In this document: positions 9,291 through 18,001 of the stretch, in pieces
Layout of the letters: every line of letters begins with the position of its first letter
Numbering within the stretch: the stretch's first letter is position 1
Origin: CBDCZI01 sp965224495
GTDB taxonomy: Bacteria > Bacteroidota > Bacteroidia > Cytophagales > JAAEPT01
NCBI GenBank assembly: GCA_965224495.1
Contig: CBDCZI010000015.1
Location: 62,001-126,000, forward strand
Reading direction: 5' to 3'
Length of the DNA stretch: 64,000 nt
The notes under the pieces: model-generated
The model's input: the letters and a program-made list of their open reading frames with translations, nothing else
What the model was told of the DNA's origin: nothing
Databases searched by the model: none
Program-made: the position numbers and the translations under genes

Positions 9291-10384
9291 TGAGTAATAA
9301 AATCTTTTTCACACCAGGACCTTCTCAGTTATACCCAGGAGTTGCTGATTTTATCACAGAAGCATTGGCTAATGATTTGGGGAGTATTTCTCATAGAAGT
9401 CAAGCGTTTCAGGATATTTATGCTAACACAGTCGCTCAATTACGTCAATTGTTGAACTTACCTGCAAACTTTCACGTTTTTTGTTTAGGATCGGCAAGTG
9501 AGTCTTGGGAACGTATTACGTTAAATTTGACTGAATCAAATGATGAGACATACCATTTTGTTAATGGTTCTTTTTCTAAAAAATTCTTTTCTTATAGCAA
9601 AGGGTTAGGTCGAGATGCTAAGAAATACGAAGCTCCATTTGGAGAAGGTTTTGATGTCACTAAAAATGAGATTACAGAAGCAACGAAATTAATCTCATTT
9701 ACTCAAAATGAAACAAGTTCGGGAGTAGCTGTACCGTTGGAAGATATTTATAAAATTAGAACACAATTTCCTGATAAAATATTAGCTGTAGATGTCGTGT
9801 CTTCGTTGCCTTACCCTGATTTTGATTATTCTAAAATAGATACCTTTTTCTTTTCAGTACAGAAATGTTTTGGTTTACCTGCAGGCTTAGGCATTTGGGT
9901 AGTCAATGACAGATGTATAGAAAAAGCAGAAAAATTAGACTCAAAAGGAAATCAAAGTGGTCCACACCACAGTATTTCTGAATTGTTAAAACAAGCAAAA
10001 AACAACCAAACACCATCAACGCCTAATACTTTAGAGATATTTATGCTCGGGAAAGTTTGTGAGGCAATGAACAAAAAAGGTGTGGATGTAGTGCGTACCG
10101 AAACAGAAGAAAAAGCACAGTTATTGGCTGATTTTATCACAGGGAGTAAAAACTTTAGCTTTGCTGTTAAAAACGAATCGCATCGGTCAAAAACAGTGAT
10201 TGTAGCTCAAACTTCAAAAACGCCAAAAGTAATTAATGCTTATTTAGCACCCTTTGGTATGCAAATAGGAGGAGGTTACGGTGGCGAAAAACTAACACAA
10301 GTGAGAATTGCTAATTTCCCAGCAACCTCTGTAGAAGAGATGAAAAAGCTCATTGAGTTGTTGAAAGATGAAGGTGCTTATTAA
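9290..10384 (+). CDS. serC: Phosphoserine aminotransferase
   Basis: A class V PLP-dependent aminotransferase making phosphoserine from phosphohydroxypyruvate and glutamate. The 364-aa sequence begins at once with the family block FTPGPSQLYPGV, includes SHRSQAFQDIY, and the PLP lysine lies in SVQKCFGLPAGLG (about residue 192). It overlaps serA by one base and ends the serine operon; a strong hairpin follows 18 bp past the stop. In some bacteria SerC also serves pyridoxine synthesis, which cannot be judged here. Confidence 0.95.
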   Translation: MSNKIFFTPGPSQLYPGVADFITEALANDLGSISHRSQAFQDIYANTVAQLRQLLNLPANFHVFCLGSASESWERITLNLTESNDETYHFVNGSFSKKFFSYSKGLGRDAKKYEAPFGEGFDVTKNEITEATKLISFTQNETSSGVAVPLEDIYKIRTQFPDKILAVDVVSSLPYPDFDYSKIDTFFFSVQKCFGLPAGLGIWVVNDRCIEKAEKLDSKGNQSGPHHSISELLKQAKNNQTPSTPNTLEIFMLGKVCEAMNKKGVDVVRTETEEKAQLLADFITGSKNFSFAVKNESHRSKTVIVAQTSKTPKVINAYLAPFGMQIGGGYGGEKLTQVRIANFPATSVEEMKKLIELLKDEGAY

Positions 10385-10402
10385 GTTGTAATCCACGATT
10401 AA

Positions 10403-10461
10403 TACCATAAAACAAGCCCAATAAGGTGATTTTCATCACTCTGTTAGGCTTGTTTTGGTAT
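10403..10461 (+). terminator. Terminator of the serine operon
   Basis: A long two-part hairpin lies 18 bp after serC. The outer stem pairs AACAAGCC (10411-10418) with GGCTTGTT (10447-10454), extended by TACCA/TGGTA ends; the inner stem is GTGAT/ATCAC with a 4-nt loop. It separates the serine operon from the capD-like gene. Confidence 0.7.
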
Positions 10462-10544
10462 AAGGCATATTTTCGTGTCGTGCTTTCCTTTATTATTATT
10501 ATCTTAGGGAAAGAAATTACTACCAACCAATCAACTAAACGTTA

Positions 10545-12452
10545 ATGTTAGAAAACCTTGTTCAAAAATATTCCGTCAAATACGCCTCTAAGTATTTGGT
10601 GTTAGCCATCGACCTTGTCGTTGTCGCAATTTCTTTTTTTATCGCATTATCTGTTCTTGATGGTTTTCGAGGATATACTATTCAATTAGATGTATTGTTT
10701 CCTCAAATTGGGGTCGCAGTCTTTTTGTACGCTATATCTTCACAGGTTTTCAAAGCACATTACGGTGTAATTCGTCATACAAGCATTGCTGATGCCAAAC
10801 GAGTGCTTTTTTCGGTAACATTAGCTGTGGTTTTACTAAAATTAGCATCTATCTATGTTTCTTTTGGGAAGTATAATTATTATTTCATACCCAATTCTGT
10901 AATTGTATTGCATTACCTAATTTCGTTGACTCAGTTAATTATTGCTCGTTTTGTTTTCAAGTTTGTGGTTTTTGATAGACGTACGATTAGCGATATTCGA
11001 AATGTGATGATTTTTGGAGCAGGAAGCATGGGGCTAATTACCAAACATACAATTGAAAATGATACGCTATCAAACCTTCATGTCGTAGGGTTCTTAGATG
11101 ATAATGAGGGGAAAACGAAGAAATCTATTGAAGGTATTCAGATTTACAACACAGGCTATTTGGCAAAGTTGCTCCGTGAAAAAGAAGTCAAAGAAGTGAT
11201 TATTGGCATTTTGAATTTACCATCCTCACGCAAAAGAGAGTTGGTTGATATTTGCTTAGAAAACAATATAGAAATTAAAACAGTCCCCTCAATTGATAGC
11301 TGGATAAACGGAGAACTGAGTTCAAAACAAATAAAAGGTGTCCGAATAGAGGACTTATTAGGAAGGGAGTCTATCAAACTTAAAAAAGAATTCGTTCAGA
11401 ATGAATTGGTTGGTAAATGTGTTTTAGTAACAGGTGCTGCAGGCTCTATTGGTAGTGAAATTGCTAGACAAGTATTGACTTACGCACCGACAAAAGTTCT
11501 TTTATTAGACCAAAGCGAATCGGGAGTTTACGATATAACGAATGAGTTATTGTTAGAAAACGGGTTAACTGAAGTAATCTCTATTGTTGCTGATGTAACT
11601 CAAAAAGAACGTGTGGAAAAGGTGTTTATTGAGTTTAAACCTGATTATGTTTTTCATGCAGCGGCATACAAACACGTGCCTTTAATGGAAAATAATCCTT
11701 TTGAAGCAGTAGAATGTAATGTCAAAGGAACAATTAATTTAGCTGACTTATCTGCACAGTACAAAGTTGATAAGTTCGTAATGATATCAACGGACAAAGC
11801 GGTAAACCCAACCAATGTAATGGGTACGACGAAACGTATTTCAGAAATGTATGTACAGTCACTCAATAATCACTTATTCGAAAAAGGAGACGGCAATACT
11901 CATTTTATAACTACCCGTTTTGGGAATGTACTTGGTTCAAATGGATCAGTTATTCCTTTATTTAAAAACCAAATTGAACGAGGAGGTCCTGTTTTGGTGA
12001 CTCATCCAGATATTACACGTTACTTTATGACCATTCCAGAAGCTTGCCAATTAGTATTGGAAGCAGGTGTAATGGGTAAAGGAGGGGAAATATTTATTTT
12101 CGATATGGGAAAATCAATGAAAATCATTGATTTAGCTAAAAAAATGATCCAGCTTTCTGGTTTAGAGCTAGGAGTAGATATTGAAATCAAGTTCACAGGT
12201 CTTCGCCAGGGAGAAAAGCTATATGAGGAATTGTTGAATGACCAAGAATTCACAAAACCCACACATCATCAGAAAATAATGATTGCCAAAGTTCGACAGG
12301 TAGATTATACTCAAATGAGACAATGTACCTTAGAATTATTTGATTTGATAGGTACTGATGATGACATGAAATTGGTAGCGAAGATGAAAAAAATAGTTCC
12401 TGAATTTATTAGTAACGCATCAAAATACGAAGTCTTAGATAAAAAAGACTAA
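10545..12452 (+). CDS. Membrane-bound nucleotide-sugar 4,6-dehydratase/epimerase (CapD/WbpM/FlaA1 type)
   Basis: These enzymes modify UDP-N-acetylhexosamines for capsule, O-antigen or glycan synthesis at the inner membrane. The 635-aa protein has four N-terminal membrane segments (about 20-130), a first nucleotide-binding fold beginning VMIFGAGSMG (about 165), and a second, catalytic short-chain dehydrogenase domain with TGAAGSIGSE (about 295). The catalytic block reads STDKAVNPTNVMGTTKR, where Met replaces the usual Tyr, typical for large WbpM-like dehydratases. It stands alone here, with no other polysaccharide genes beside it, and its end overlaps the convergent amidase gene by 4 bp. The exact sugar is unknown. 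Confidence 0.9.
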   Translation: MLENLVQKYSVKYASKYLVLAIDLVVVAISFFIALSVLDGFRGYTIQLDVLFPQIGVAVFLYAISSQVFKAHYGVIRHTSIADAKRVLFSVTLAVVLLKLASIYVSFGKYNYYFIPNSVIVLHYLISLTQLIIARFVFKFVVFDRRTISDIRNVMIFGAGSMGLITKHTIENDTLSNLHVVGFLDDNEGKTKKSIEGIQIYNTGYLAKLLREKEVKEVIIGILNLPSSRKRELVDICLENNIEIKTVPSIDSWINGELSSKQIKGVRIEDLLGRESIKLKKEFVQNELVGKCVLVTGAAGSIGSEIARQVLTYAPTKVLLLDQSESGVYDITNELLLENGLTEVISIVADVTQKERVEKVFIEFKPDYVFHAAAYKHVPLMENNPFEAVECNVKGTINLADLSAQYKVDKFVMISTDKAVNPTNVMGTTKRISEMYVQSLNNHLFEKGDGNTHFITTRFGNVLGSNGSVIPLFKNQIERGGPVLVTHPDITRYFMTIPEACQLVLEAGVMGKGGEIFIFDMGKSMKIIDLAKKMIQLSGLELGVDIEIKFTGLRQGEKLYEELLNDQEFTKPTHHQKIMIAKVRQVDYTQMRQCTLELFDLIGTDDDMKLVAKMKKIVPEFISNASKYEVLDKKD

Positions 12453-13219
12453 ACTGTTAAATTAAACGTATCCCTATCGTCTAGAAAAGGAAAAGCTGAC
12501 CTTGTTTTTTCTAAATCAGTTTTCTTTAAAGTGAACGTTTTGATTCCTTCTTTCTCTTCCATTTTCAATAGAGCTATTCCCTCGGGAGAATAAATAGCAC
12601 TTTCACCAGAGTAATTGAGTTTATTCCCGTCTGTACCAATACGGTTAACCCCAACAGTAAAACATAGGTTTTCTATTGCACGAGCTTGTAATAAGGTTTG
12701 CCAAGCCATTTTTCGTTGTGTCGGCCAATTGGCGATATTAATTAAAACATCATAAGAAGTCGTGTTTCGTAACCAAACAGGAAAACGTAAATCATAACAA
12801 ACCGAAGGGGTTATTTTCCAATCTTTAATAGTGAAAACAGTTTGGGTTCTTCCTGCCTGACAAAAAACTTGCTCGTCCGAAAGACCAAATAAATGCCGTT
12901 TATCATACGTTTTGAAGTTACCGTTAGGGTAAACGAAATAACACCGATTGAAATAATGACCTTTTTCAGCGATTAATAAGCTTCCCATAACACAAGCATT
13001 TTTCAACTGTGCCATTTGTTTCATCCATTTGAATGTATGTAAGTTGTGCGGTTCGGATACTCGTTGTGAAAAAGTGAACCCTGTAGCAAAAAGTTCGGGT
13101 AATACAATAAGATCTGTACCCTCTTCCATTTCCCACAAAAGTTCTTCTATATGTAAGCGATTGGCTTCAGCATTTTGCCAAACCACATCTGTTTGTACTA
13201 AAGAAATGGTTAGAGACAT
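12449..13219 (-). CDS. Omega-amidase / nitrilase-family hydrolase (YafV type)
   Basis: A carbon-nitrogen hydrolase probably acting as omega-amidase on alpha-ketoglutaramate or related repair substrates. The Glu-Lys-Cys triad is visible: LPELFATGF (Glu42), YDKRHLF (Lys about 110) and SVCYDLRFP (Cys about 143). Length 256 aa fits YafV. The next gene on this strand, def, ends 24 bp upstream of this start, so the two are probably cotranscribed. Substrate is inferred from subfamily resemblance only. Confidence 0.88.
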   Translation of the reverse strand: MSLTISLVQTDVVWQNAEANRLHIEELLWEMEEGTDLIVLPELFATGFTFSQRVSEPHNLHTFKWMKQMAQLKNACVMGSLLIAEKGHYFNRCYFVYPNGNFKTYDKRHLFGLSDEQVFCQAGRTQTVFTIKDWKITPSVCYDLRFPVWLRNTTSYDVLINIANWPTQRKMAWQTLLQARAIENLCFTVGVNRIGTDGNKLNYSGESAIYSPEGIALLKMEEKEGIKTFTLKKTDLEKTRSAFPFLDDRDTFNLTV

Positions 13220-13243
13220 CTTTGGGTTCTTTCTAATAAATAC

Positions 13244-13789
13244 TTAAGAAGGAAACTTCATTTTATAACGGGTGTGAATATTTCCTTTTGAAATGTTTGT
13301 TAATTTTTTTTTCATCAAACGTTTTTGTAAACCCATTACATAATCTGTAAAAAGAATGCCATCTAAATGATCGTATTCGTGAAGGATTACCCGTGCATTG
13401 ACACCGTCAAACTCCTCTTCCTTTTCTTCCCAATTTTCGTCATAATAACGTAAAAGAATAGATTCAGGACGTACAATCTCACTATGTACATTAGGGATAC
13501 TTAAGCACCCTTCTTCAAAAGACCACTCTTCTTCAGACTCTTCAATGATTTCTGGGTTGATAAAAGCACGTTTGATTTGGCGCTCCGTCCCTTCTTCAAT
13601 ATCGGAAGTGTCAATGATAAATAAACGAATTGACTTATTAATTTGAGGGGCCGCCAAGCCGAGACCTCTAGCAGTGTACATCGTTTCAAACATATCTTCA
13701 ACCAATTGTTTGACATCCGTGTTTTTTTCTATTTCTTTGGCAACTTTTTTAAGAATAGGGTCGCCATAAGCAACTGTAGGGTAAATCAT
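13244..13789 (-). CDS. def: Peptide deformylase
   Basis: Removes the N-formyl group from nascent proteins. All three metal/catalytic motifs are intact: GLGLAAPQI (residues 42-50), EEGCLS (metal ligand Cys95) and HEYDH (His137, Glu138, His141). The 181-aa length is normal for a Bacteroidota deformylase. Its ATG overlaps the stop of ruvX by 4 bp (ATGA), so the two are translationally coupled, and the amidase follows 24 bp downstream. Confidence 0.96.
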   Translation of the reverse strand: MIYPTVAYGDPILKKVAKEIEKNTDVKQLVEDMFETMYTARGLGLAAPQINKSIRLFIIDTSDIEEGTERQIKRAFINPEIIEESEEEWSFEEGCLSIPNVHSEIVRPESILLRYYDENWEEKEEEFDGVNARVILHEYDHLDGILFTDYVMGLQKRLMKKKLTNISKGNIHTRYKMKFPS

Positions 13790-14202
13790 AGGGTGTTTTG
13801 TTCTAGGTAAGATTGGAGAATGATGGTTGCGCTTAATTTGTCAATTGTACCTTTTACAGCACGTTTTTTTTTACTAATACCACTCTCTATCATAGCTGTA
13901 AAAGCTAATTTTGAAGTAAATCGTTCATCTATTTCGGTAATAGCTATTTCGGGAAATTCTTTTTTTAGTTTTCTTACTACCCCTACAACGTGTGGAGTAG
14001 AGTGAGTAGCTTCGTTATTTAGATTTTTTGGCATCCCAATAACTATTCGTTCAACCTCTTCGGTTTTTAAATAATTCTTGATGTACGCAAACAATTCCAT
14101 TGAGTGTACCGTATCCAAACCTGTCGCTATAATCTGCAAAGGGTCAGTTACTGCCAATCCAACACGTTTTGTTCCATAATCAATTCCTAAAACACGAGCC
14201 AT
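13786..14202 (-). CDS. ruvX: Putative Holliday junction resolvase / pre-16S rRNA nuclease (YqgF)
   Basis: An RNase H-fold nuclease, in E. coli linked to processing of the 16S rRNA 5' end and proposed as a resolvase. The 138-aa product shows the first catalytic block GIDYGTKRVGLAV (Asp8), VIGMPKN near residue 58, and DERFTSKLA near 97. It is the first gene of the ruvX-def-amidase operon. A likely -7 promoter element (TACCTTTG, complement of 14221-14228) lies 19 bp upstream of the start. Confidence 0.93.
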   Translation of the reverse strand: MARVLGIDYGTKRVGLAVTDPLQIIATGLDTVHSMELFAYIKNYLKTEEVERIVIGMPKNLNNEATHSTPHVVGVVRKLKKEFPEIAITEIDERFTSKLAFTAMIESGISKKKRAVKGTIDKLSATIILQSYLEQNTL

Positions 14203-14220
14203 TTCTCTAATTATTTAATG

Positions 14221-14228
14221 CAAAGGTA
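14221..14228 (-). promoter_or_regulatory. Candidate -7 promoter box for the ruvX-def operon
   Basis: Read on the minus strand this is TACCTTTG, an exact match to the Bacteroidota TAnnTTTG element, 19 nt upstream of the ruvX ATG. A clear TTTG at the usual distance upstream is not seen, so the call is tentative. Confidence 0.45.
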
Positions 14229-14378
14229 CTCAAACTTTGGGACATAATCTTTAGTATTTTAAGGACTACTAAAATTTAATAACTAACGAGGCACAAAACA
14301 TTATTACTATAATAAACCCTTATCTTCTTATGTACTTACACTAAGCTTATTGGTATTCACCTTTAAAAGCGAACCTTA

Positions 14379-15722
14379 CTACCACGTTTTTTTCTTTGTA
14401 CGAACCTTACCTTCTCTAGAATTCACCTTCTTTTTGGCCTTCTTTTTTTGCCCTTCATCTGCCCATCTATTTTTGAACTTCTTTTCATGAAAAGCTCCTT
14501 TAAAATTAGGATCAGCCTTTCTTTTGGCTTTATCAATTTGACGGTTGATATCTATTTCTTCTCCTTTTTTTGTTTTCTCTATTTCAACTTCTATAGGAAG
14601 TGGGTACTCCGTAATCTCCATACGGATAAGTTCTTCAATTTTTTTGAGGTGAAAAACCTCTGCTTCATTTACTAAAGTAATGGCTATACCGTCCTTTTCA
14701 GCACGACCTGTTCGTCCGATACGGTGAACATAATCAACATATACTTTAGGTGCTTCAAAATTAAAAACGTGGGTTACATCGTCGATATCGATACCTCTAG
14801 CTGAAACGTCTGTAGTCACTAATACTTGTACATCACCCTGTTCAAACTCTTGCACTGAGTTTATACGTGTGTTTTGTCCTTTGTTGGAGTGAATAACATG
14901 TACTTTTTTTTCTAACTTTCGACTTAATATTTTGAAGATAGAATCAGCTACTGTTTTTGTATTTACAAAAATCATTACTTTTGCATATTCTTCTTGCGCT
15001 AATAAATGACGTAGCAAATTTATTTTTGTTGCCGTATTAGGTACTTGTATATAACGTTGATCAATAGTATCCACAGTAGTGGCTTGTGGTTCAACCTCTA
15101 TTTTGAGAGGGTATTCTAAAAACTCATTGGAGAGTTCCTCTACTCGCGGAGAGAAGGTCGCCGAAAAAAGTAAATTTTGACGTTTACGAGGTACTATTTC
15201 AAGTACTTTTCGTAATTGAGGCATAAATCCCATATCCATCAGCTTATCTGCCTCATCGAGTACCATAAACTTTAAACCTCGTAAATTAATCGTTCCTCGT
15301 AGGTACAAATCCATAAAACGACCTGGTGTCGCCACGAGTATATCCAAACCACTTGTTATTTTTTCTATTTGTGCTTTCGGACCAACACCTCCGTAGATGC
15401 AAGTAAAACGTAAATCAGTGTTTTTGGCAAGACTTTCGATATCTCCAGTGATTTGGAGAGCCAGTTCTTTTGATGGTGCTAAAATTAAAGCACGAATCGT
15501 TTCCCCTTGTGCATAATTTAATTTCTGTAATAAAGGTAATACAAACGCCGCTGTTTTACCTGTACCTGTTGGTGCTATGCCTATAACATCTTGTCCCGAA
15601 AGTAATTTAGGAATGACTTCTTGTTGAATAGGTGATGGTCTTATATAACCTAATTCGTCAATTGCAGAGAGTAATTGTTTGTTTAGTTTTAAATCTGCAA
15701 ATGTTTTTTTTTCTGTTGCCAT
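14379..15722 (-). CDS. DEAD-box ATP-dependent RNA helicase
   Basis: Unwinds RNA duplexes, probably in ribosome assembly or cold adaptation. Motifs in order: Q motif region PSPIQQEV, Walker A APTGTGKT (about 46-53), PGRFMD, DEAD (VLDEADKL, about 155), SAT, ARGIDI and HRIGRTGR. After residue about 375 comes a lysine-rich tail (KKKAKKKV and similar) likely to bind RNA. Start set at ATG 15722; a TTG lies one codon upstream but the ATG with nearby AAGGA-like sequence is preferred. It is one of two DEAD-box genes here (the other at 31033-32358); they are not closely similar. RhlE-like by length and layout, but subfamily is not certain. Confidence 0.93.
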   Translation of the reverse strand: MATEKKTFADLKLNKQLLSAIDELGYIRPSPIQQEVIPKLLSGQDVIGIAPTGTGKTAAFVLPLLQKLNYAQGETIRALILAPSKELALQITGDIESLAKNTDLRFTCIYGGVGPKAQIEKITSGLDILVATPGRFMDLYLRGTINLRGLKFMVLDEADKLMDMGFMPQLRKVLEIVPRKRQNLLFSATFSPRVEELSNEFLEYPLKIEVEPQATTVDTIDQRYIQVPNTATKINLLRHLLAQEEYAKVMIFVNTKTVADSIFKILSRKLEKKVHVIHSNKGQNTRINSVQEFEQGDVQVLVTTDVSARGIDIDDVTHVFNFEAPKVYVDYVHRIGRTGRAEKDGIAITLVNEAEVFHLKKIEELIRMEITEYPLPIEVEIEKTKKGEEIDINRQIDKAKRKADPNFKGAFHEKKFKNRWADEGQKKKAKKKVNSREGKVRTKKKTW

Positions 15723-15725
15723 CAA

Positions 15726-16132
15726 TATCCTTTTTTATTTGATACGCAAGTTACGTAGATTTTGATAAACTATTATTTTTAGGTTCAATAAAACACTAAA
15801 AAACAACTTCTCTCTTTAAATAGAAAATCACTATTAAATCTTTTTTCAGTAGTCATAAGTTTCCAAAGTTAGTCTATTCATCTATTAAACCGTATTACTG
15901 TTGTCTTTTTACTCTGTGGTAGCTTTTGTTCTTCGTTGTTTACTCACATTGAACGCATTGCAAATGCGCTCGAGCGGGAACGCTTTCTAGCAAAGACATT
16001 AAACAGTATTCTTTCGTGTTTATGTATTCTTGTTATGCGGGTCAAAGCGAGACGCTTAGACCAGTAGGGCATTGAACGAGCGCGAGCGGGGACTTCTAAA
16101 TACTTAATGGCATTGCCAACCAATTGACACGA
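15726..16132. other. Gene-free stretch with G/C-rich repeat-like element
   Basis: No convincing gene is seen in these 407 bp. The second half is much richer in G/C than its surroundings and contains a perfect palindrome CGCTCGAGCG (15967-15976), a hairpin GGTC-A-AAGCG/CGCTT-A-GACC (16040-16062), and two related blocks: CATTGAACGCATTGCAAATGCGCTCGAGCGGG-type and CATTGAACGAGCGCGAGCGGGG-type (from about 15947 and 16071; each quoted only by its parts). It borders the end of the Rhs-like cassette region and may be a cassette boundary or dispersed repeat. Confidence 0.5.
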
Positions 16133-16549
16133 CTACCGTTCTACATTATAATAAAAGGTTGTATCCAGTATCTCAATTTTATTATCACGAACTATTACTA
16201 ATGATAAATCTTCGAATTTCTTTTCCCCAATTATTTTTGGCACAAAGGAAATTCTTACAGTGTCATTTTTTACAGATAATTGTTTATTGCAATTATTAAT
16301 CCGATAACTCAAAGTATCTATTGTCCGATTATCCCCTCTGCATTGAAAGTAGGCTCTCTTTATTCTAATACTGCTAGAGTTAGGGTAAATTTTAATTTTG
16401 TATTTCTCTCCTAAAACGGCATCTTGATTTTTCTCTATTATTACTTTAGGTTTATATGTTTCACTACTCGTACAAGAATAAAAAGTTAATAATGCTATTG
16501 AAATTATAACTCTAGTCTGTATAATGTAATGTATCCACAGGTTCTTCAT
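16133..16549 (-). CDS. Putative lipoprotein of an Rhs-tail/lipoprotein module
   Basis: The 138-aa product begins with a hydrophobic lipoprotein-type signal ending FYSC (Cys about 26) and continues as a strand-rich domain (GEKYKIKIYPNSS, VRISFVPKIIGEKK, IVRDNKIEIL). I start at the ATG at 16549; 14 codons upstream are also open but would place charged residues before the signal. The gene starts inside the end of the preceding orphan tail, overlapping it by 38 bp in another frame. The same arrangement is seen for the lipoprotein at 16841-17443, and both share a similar C-terminal strand pattern. Function unknown; a protective (immunity-like) or tail-associated role is inferred only from position. 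Confidence 0.55.
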   Translation of the reverse strand: MKNLWIHYIIQTRVIISIALLTFYSCTSSETYKPKVIIEKNQDAVLGEKYKIKIYPNSSSIRIKRAYFQCRGDNRTIDTLSYRINNCNKQLSVKNDTVRISFVPKIIGEKKFEDLSLVIVRDNKIEILDTTFYYNVER

Positions 16550-16814
16550 CTTTTCTAATAATTTTTGTTTCCACTCCATTTCCTGAATCATCAGTATAGC
16601 TAGGTCCCTGAATCGTATCAGTATTAGTCACTTTACTCTGATTTAAGATATTAACCACCTCTTTGGTACCAGATTTATTTATCTCCCTGTCTAAATCTAC
16701 TAGTTTTGCAAAATCATCCACTCTAAGAGCCAGTTCCCTAAAACTTGTTACTTTTTTCCCTGCGTCTAACGGCCCAGGTGTAAGAAAACTGCGTACAAAC
16801 TTGACCGAACTCAT
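16512..16814 (-). pseudogene. Orphan Rhs/polymorphic-toxin C-terminal tail fragment
   Basis: An open frame of 100 codons from ATG 16814 without signal peptide or recognised domain. Its last part (SGTK...N...S.VTN, then RKDE..VDTLHYTD) resembles by eye the 55-residue tail at 17418-17585 (SGTK...N...S.VTN, RKDD...). Like that one it is followed by an overlapping lipoprotein gene. I interpret both as displaced C-terminal ends of larger polymorphic-toxin-like proteins. It could also be a real small gene. Confidence 0.4.
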
Positions 16815-16840
16815 TCATTTCGTACTCAGACTATCGGGGA

Positions 16841-17443
16841 TTAAGGGACAACTATATCATAGGGTAAATATAATGTATTAATACTATCGACCTCATAAAC
16901 AACCATACCTGGGATAACCTTACCTTTTTCCTCTACATTATAATTAAAATGTAAAGTTGCCGTTCTTTTGATTGTAGATAAACTCATTGTACATGAGTCT
17001 CCATTTGGATTATATGGTGGTGTATTATGAATACTAGCCTTTTCATTTTTCTCACAAAATAGATAAAAACTAATTGGATAAGGTAAATCATTATCTATAT
17101 CTAAAAAGCATTCAACTTTAGTGCCTTCTGATGAATCTGTAAGAAATTTATAATCTACATTTACAATGGGTGAAATTGCTTGTTCACAATTATAGGCTTG
17201 AAAATGAAATCTATTAGAAACACCATTTTCCCACTTTGTAACTAACGTCCTACAACCTGTTTTGCTGTAAAATGTATAATCACCCGAAATAACACCTTCC
17301 TTTTTATAGTAGCTTACCTTTAAGTTGCCAAATTCATCATACCTTTTTATCTCGTTATCATTTTGACAAGACACAGATATCGAAATTGTTATCAAAATCA
17401 ATACATATTGATTTATTTTATTTATCAATTGGAACTGTAACAT
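16841..17443 (-). CDS. Putative lipoprotein with MORN-like segment, Rhs-tail/lipoprotein module
   Basis: The 200-aa product has a lipoprotein-type signal (hydrophobic stretch ending SISVSC, Cys about 26), then a segment YDEFGNLKVSYYKKEG that looks like a toxin-antidote/MORN-type beta repeat, and a strand-rich C-terminal half. The ATG at 17443 is preferred to others 15 codons upstream because it sits directly before the signal. It overlaps the stop of the orphan tail at 17418-17585 by 26 bp, the same design as the next lipoprotein downstream. MORN-like repeats are common in immunity-like proteins of Bacteroidota Rhs loci, but here that role is inferred. Confidence 0.6.
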   Translation of the reverse strand: MLQFQLINKINQYVLILITISISVSCQNDNEIKRYDEFGNLKVSYYKKEGVISGDYTFYSKTGCRTLVTKWENGVSNRFHFQAYNCEQAISPIVNVDYKFLTDSSEGTKVECFLDIDNDLPYPISFYLFCEKNEKASIHNTPPYNPNGDSCTMSLSTIKRTATLHFNYNVEEKGKVIPGMVVYEVDSINTLYLPYDIVVP

Positions 17444-17585
17444 AGGTTGTATCCTTACCATTAACAATTGTATGCTCATAAACATCATCTTTTCTAGTGT
17501 TAAGGTCTCCTACATTAGTAACTGACCTAATCGTATCATTAGCTGATTTCGTACCTGATACCCCTTCACTACTATCAGTTAACTT
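17418..17585 (-). pseudogene. Orphan 55-residue Rhs-type C-terminal tail without a start codon
   Basis: Directly behind, and in the same frame as, the stop codon of the 137-aa membrane protein, 55 codons run open and end inside the following lipoprotein gene. They contain no good start codon. The composition (GTKSANDTIRSVTN ... VNGKDTTYVTVPID) is polar and looks like the free end of a secreted protein; it resembles the end of the fragment at 16512-16814. Best read as a left-over tail from an earlier cassette. Confidence 0.4.
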
Positions 17586-17999
17586 CTAATTTTGCACAGT
17601 TCTGAAAAAATATTGCTTTGCTCTTTCTGTAAAATAACTAACTAGTAAAAGTGGGATGATAATAATCGGGATTCTCCTCAATATAACACCTAAATTAAAA
17701 TAACCATTGTAACATACCAATTGGAAAACTGGGTGCATTAGAGACTCCACAGATTCTTGTGTACTATATACTAACATTGCATACACATGGTCAAATAAAT
17801 AAAAGACACAAGTAACAATTCCTAATACCAAATTTTCTTTACGCCTAACTAACAATAAATAAATAAAACCTAGAACTATAACAATTCGTTTAGGTATGTC
17901 ACTAACAGTAAATGAAGGTGATTGAAGTAAGAACATCACAAGACAAATGCAACTAATTACACATGTTGTAACTACAATATTTTTGATTATATGAAACAT
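17586..17999 (-). CDS. Four-helix membrane protein, candidate immunity protein for the Rhs tip
   Basis: The 137-aa product has about four hydrophobic segments (about residues 5-26, 38-52, 57-72 and 108-122) and no signal cleavage site. It begins 2 bp after the stop of the Rhs C-terminal tip gene on the same strand, which is the usual place for a cognate immunity gene. No family is recognised. A membrane-embedded immunity protein would suggest that the toxin acts at the envelope or has to cross the inner membrane, but this is inference. Confidence 0.55.
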   Translation of the reverse strand: MFHIIKNIVVTTCVISCICLVMFLLQSPSFTVSDIPKRIVIVLGFIYLLLVRRKENLVLGIVTCVFYLFDHVYAMLVYSTQESVESLMHPVFQLVCYNGYFNLGVILRRIPIIIIPLLLVSYFTERAKQYFFRTVQN

Positions 18000-18001
18000 T
18001 T

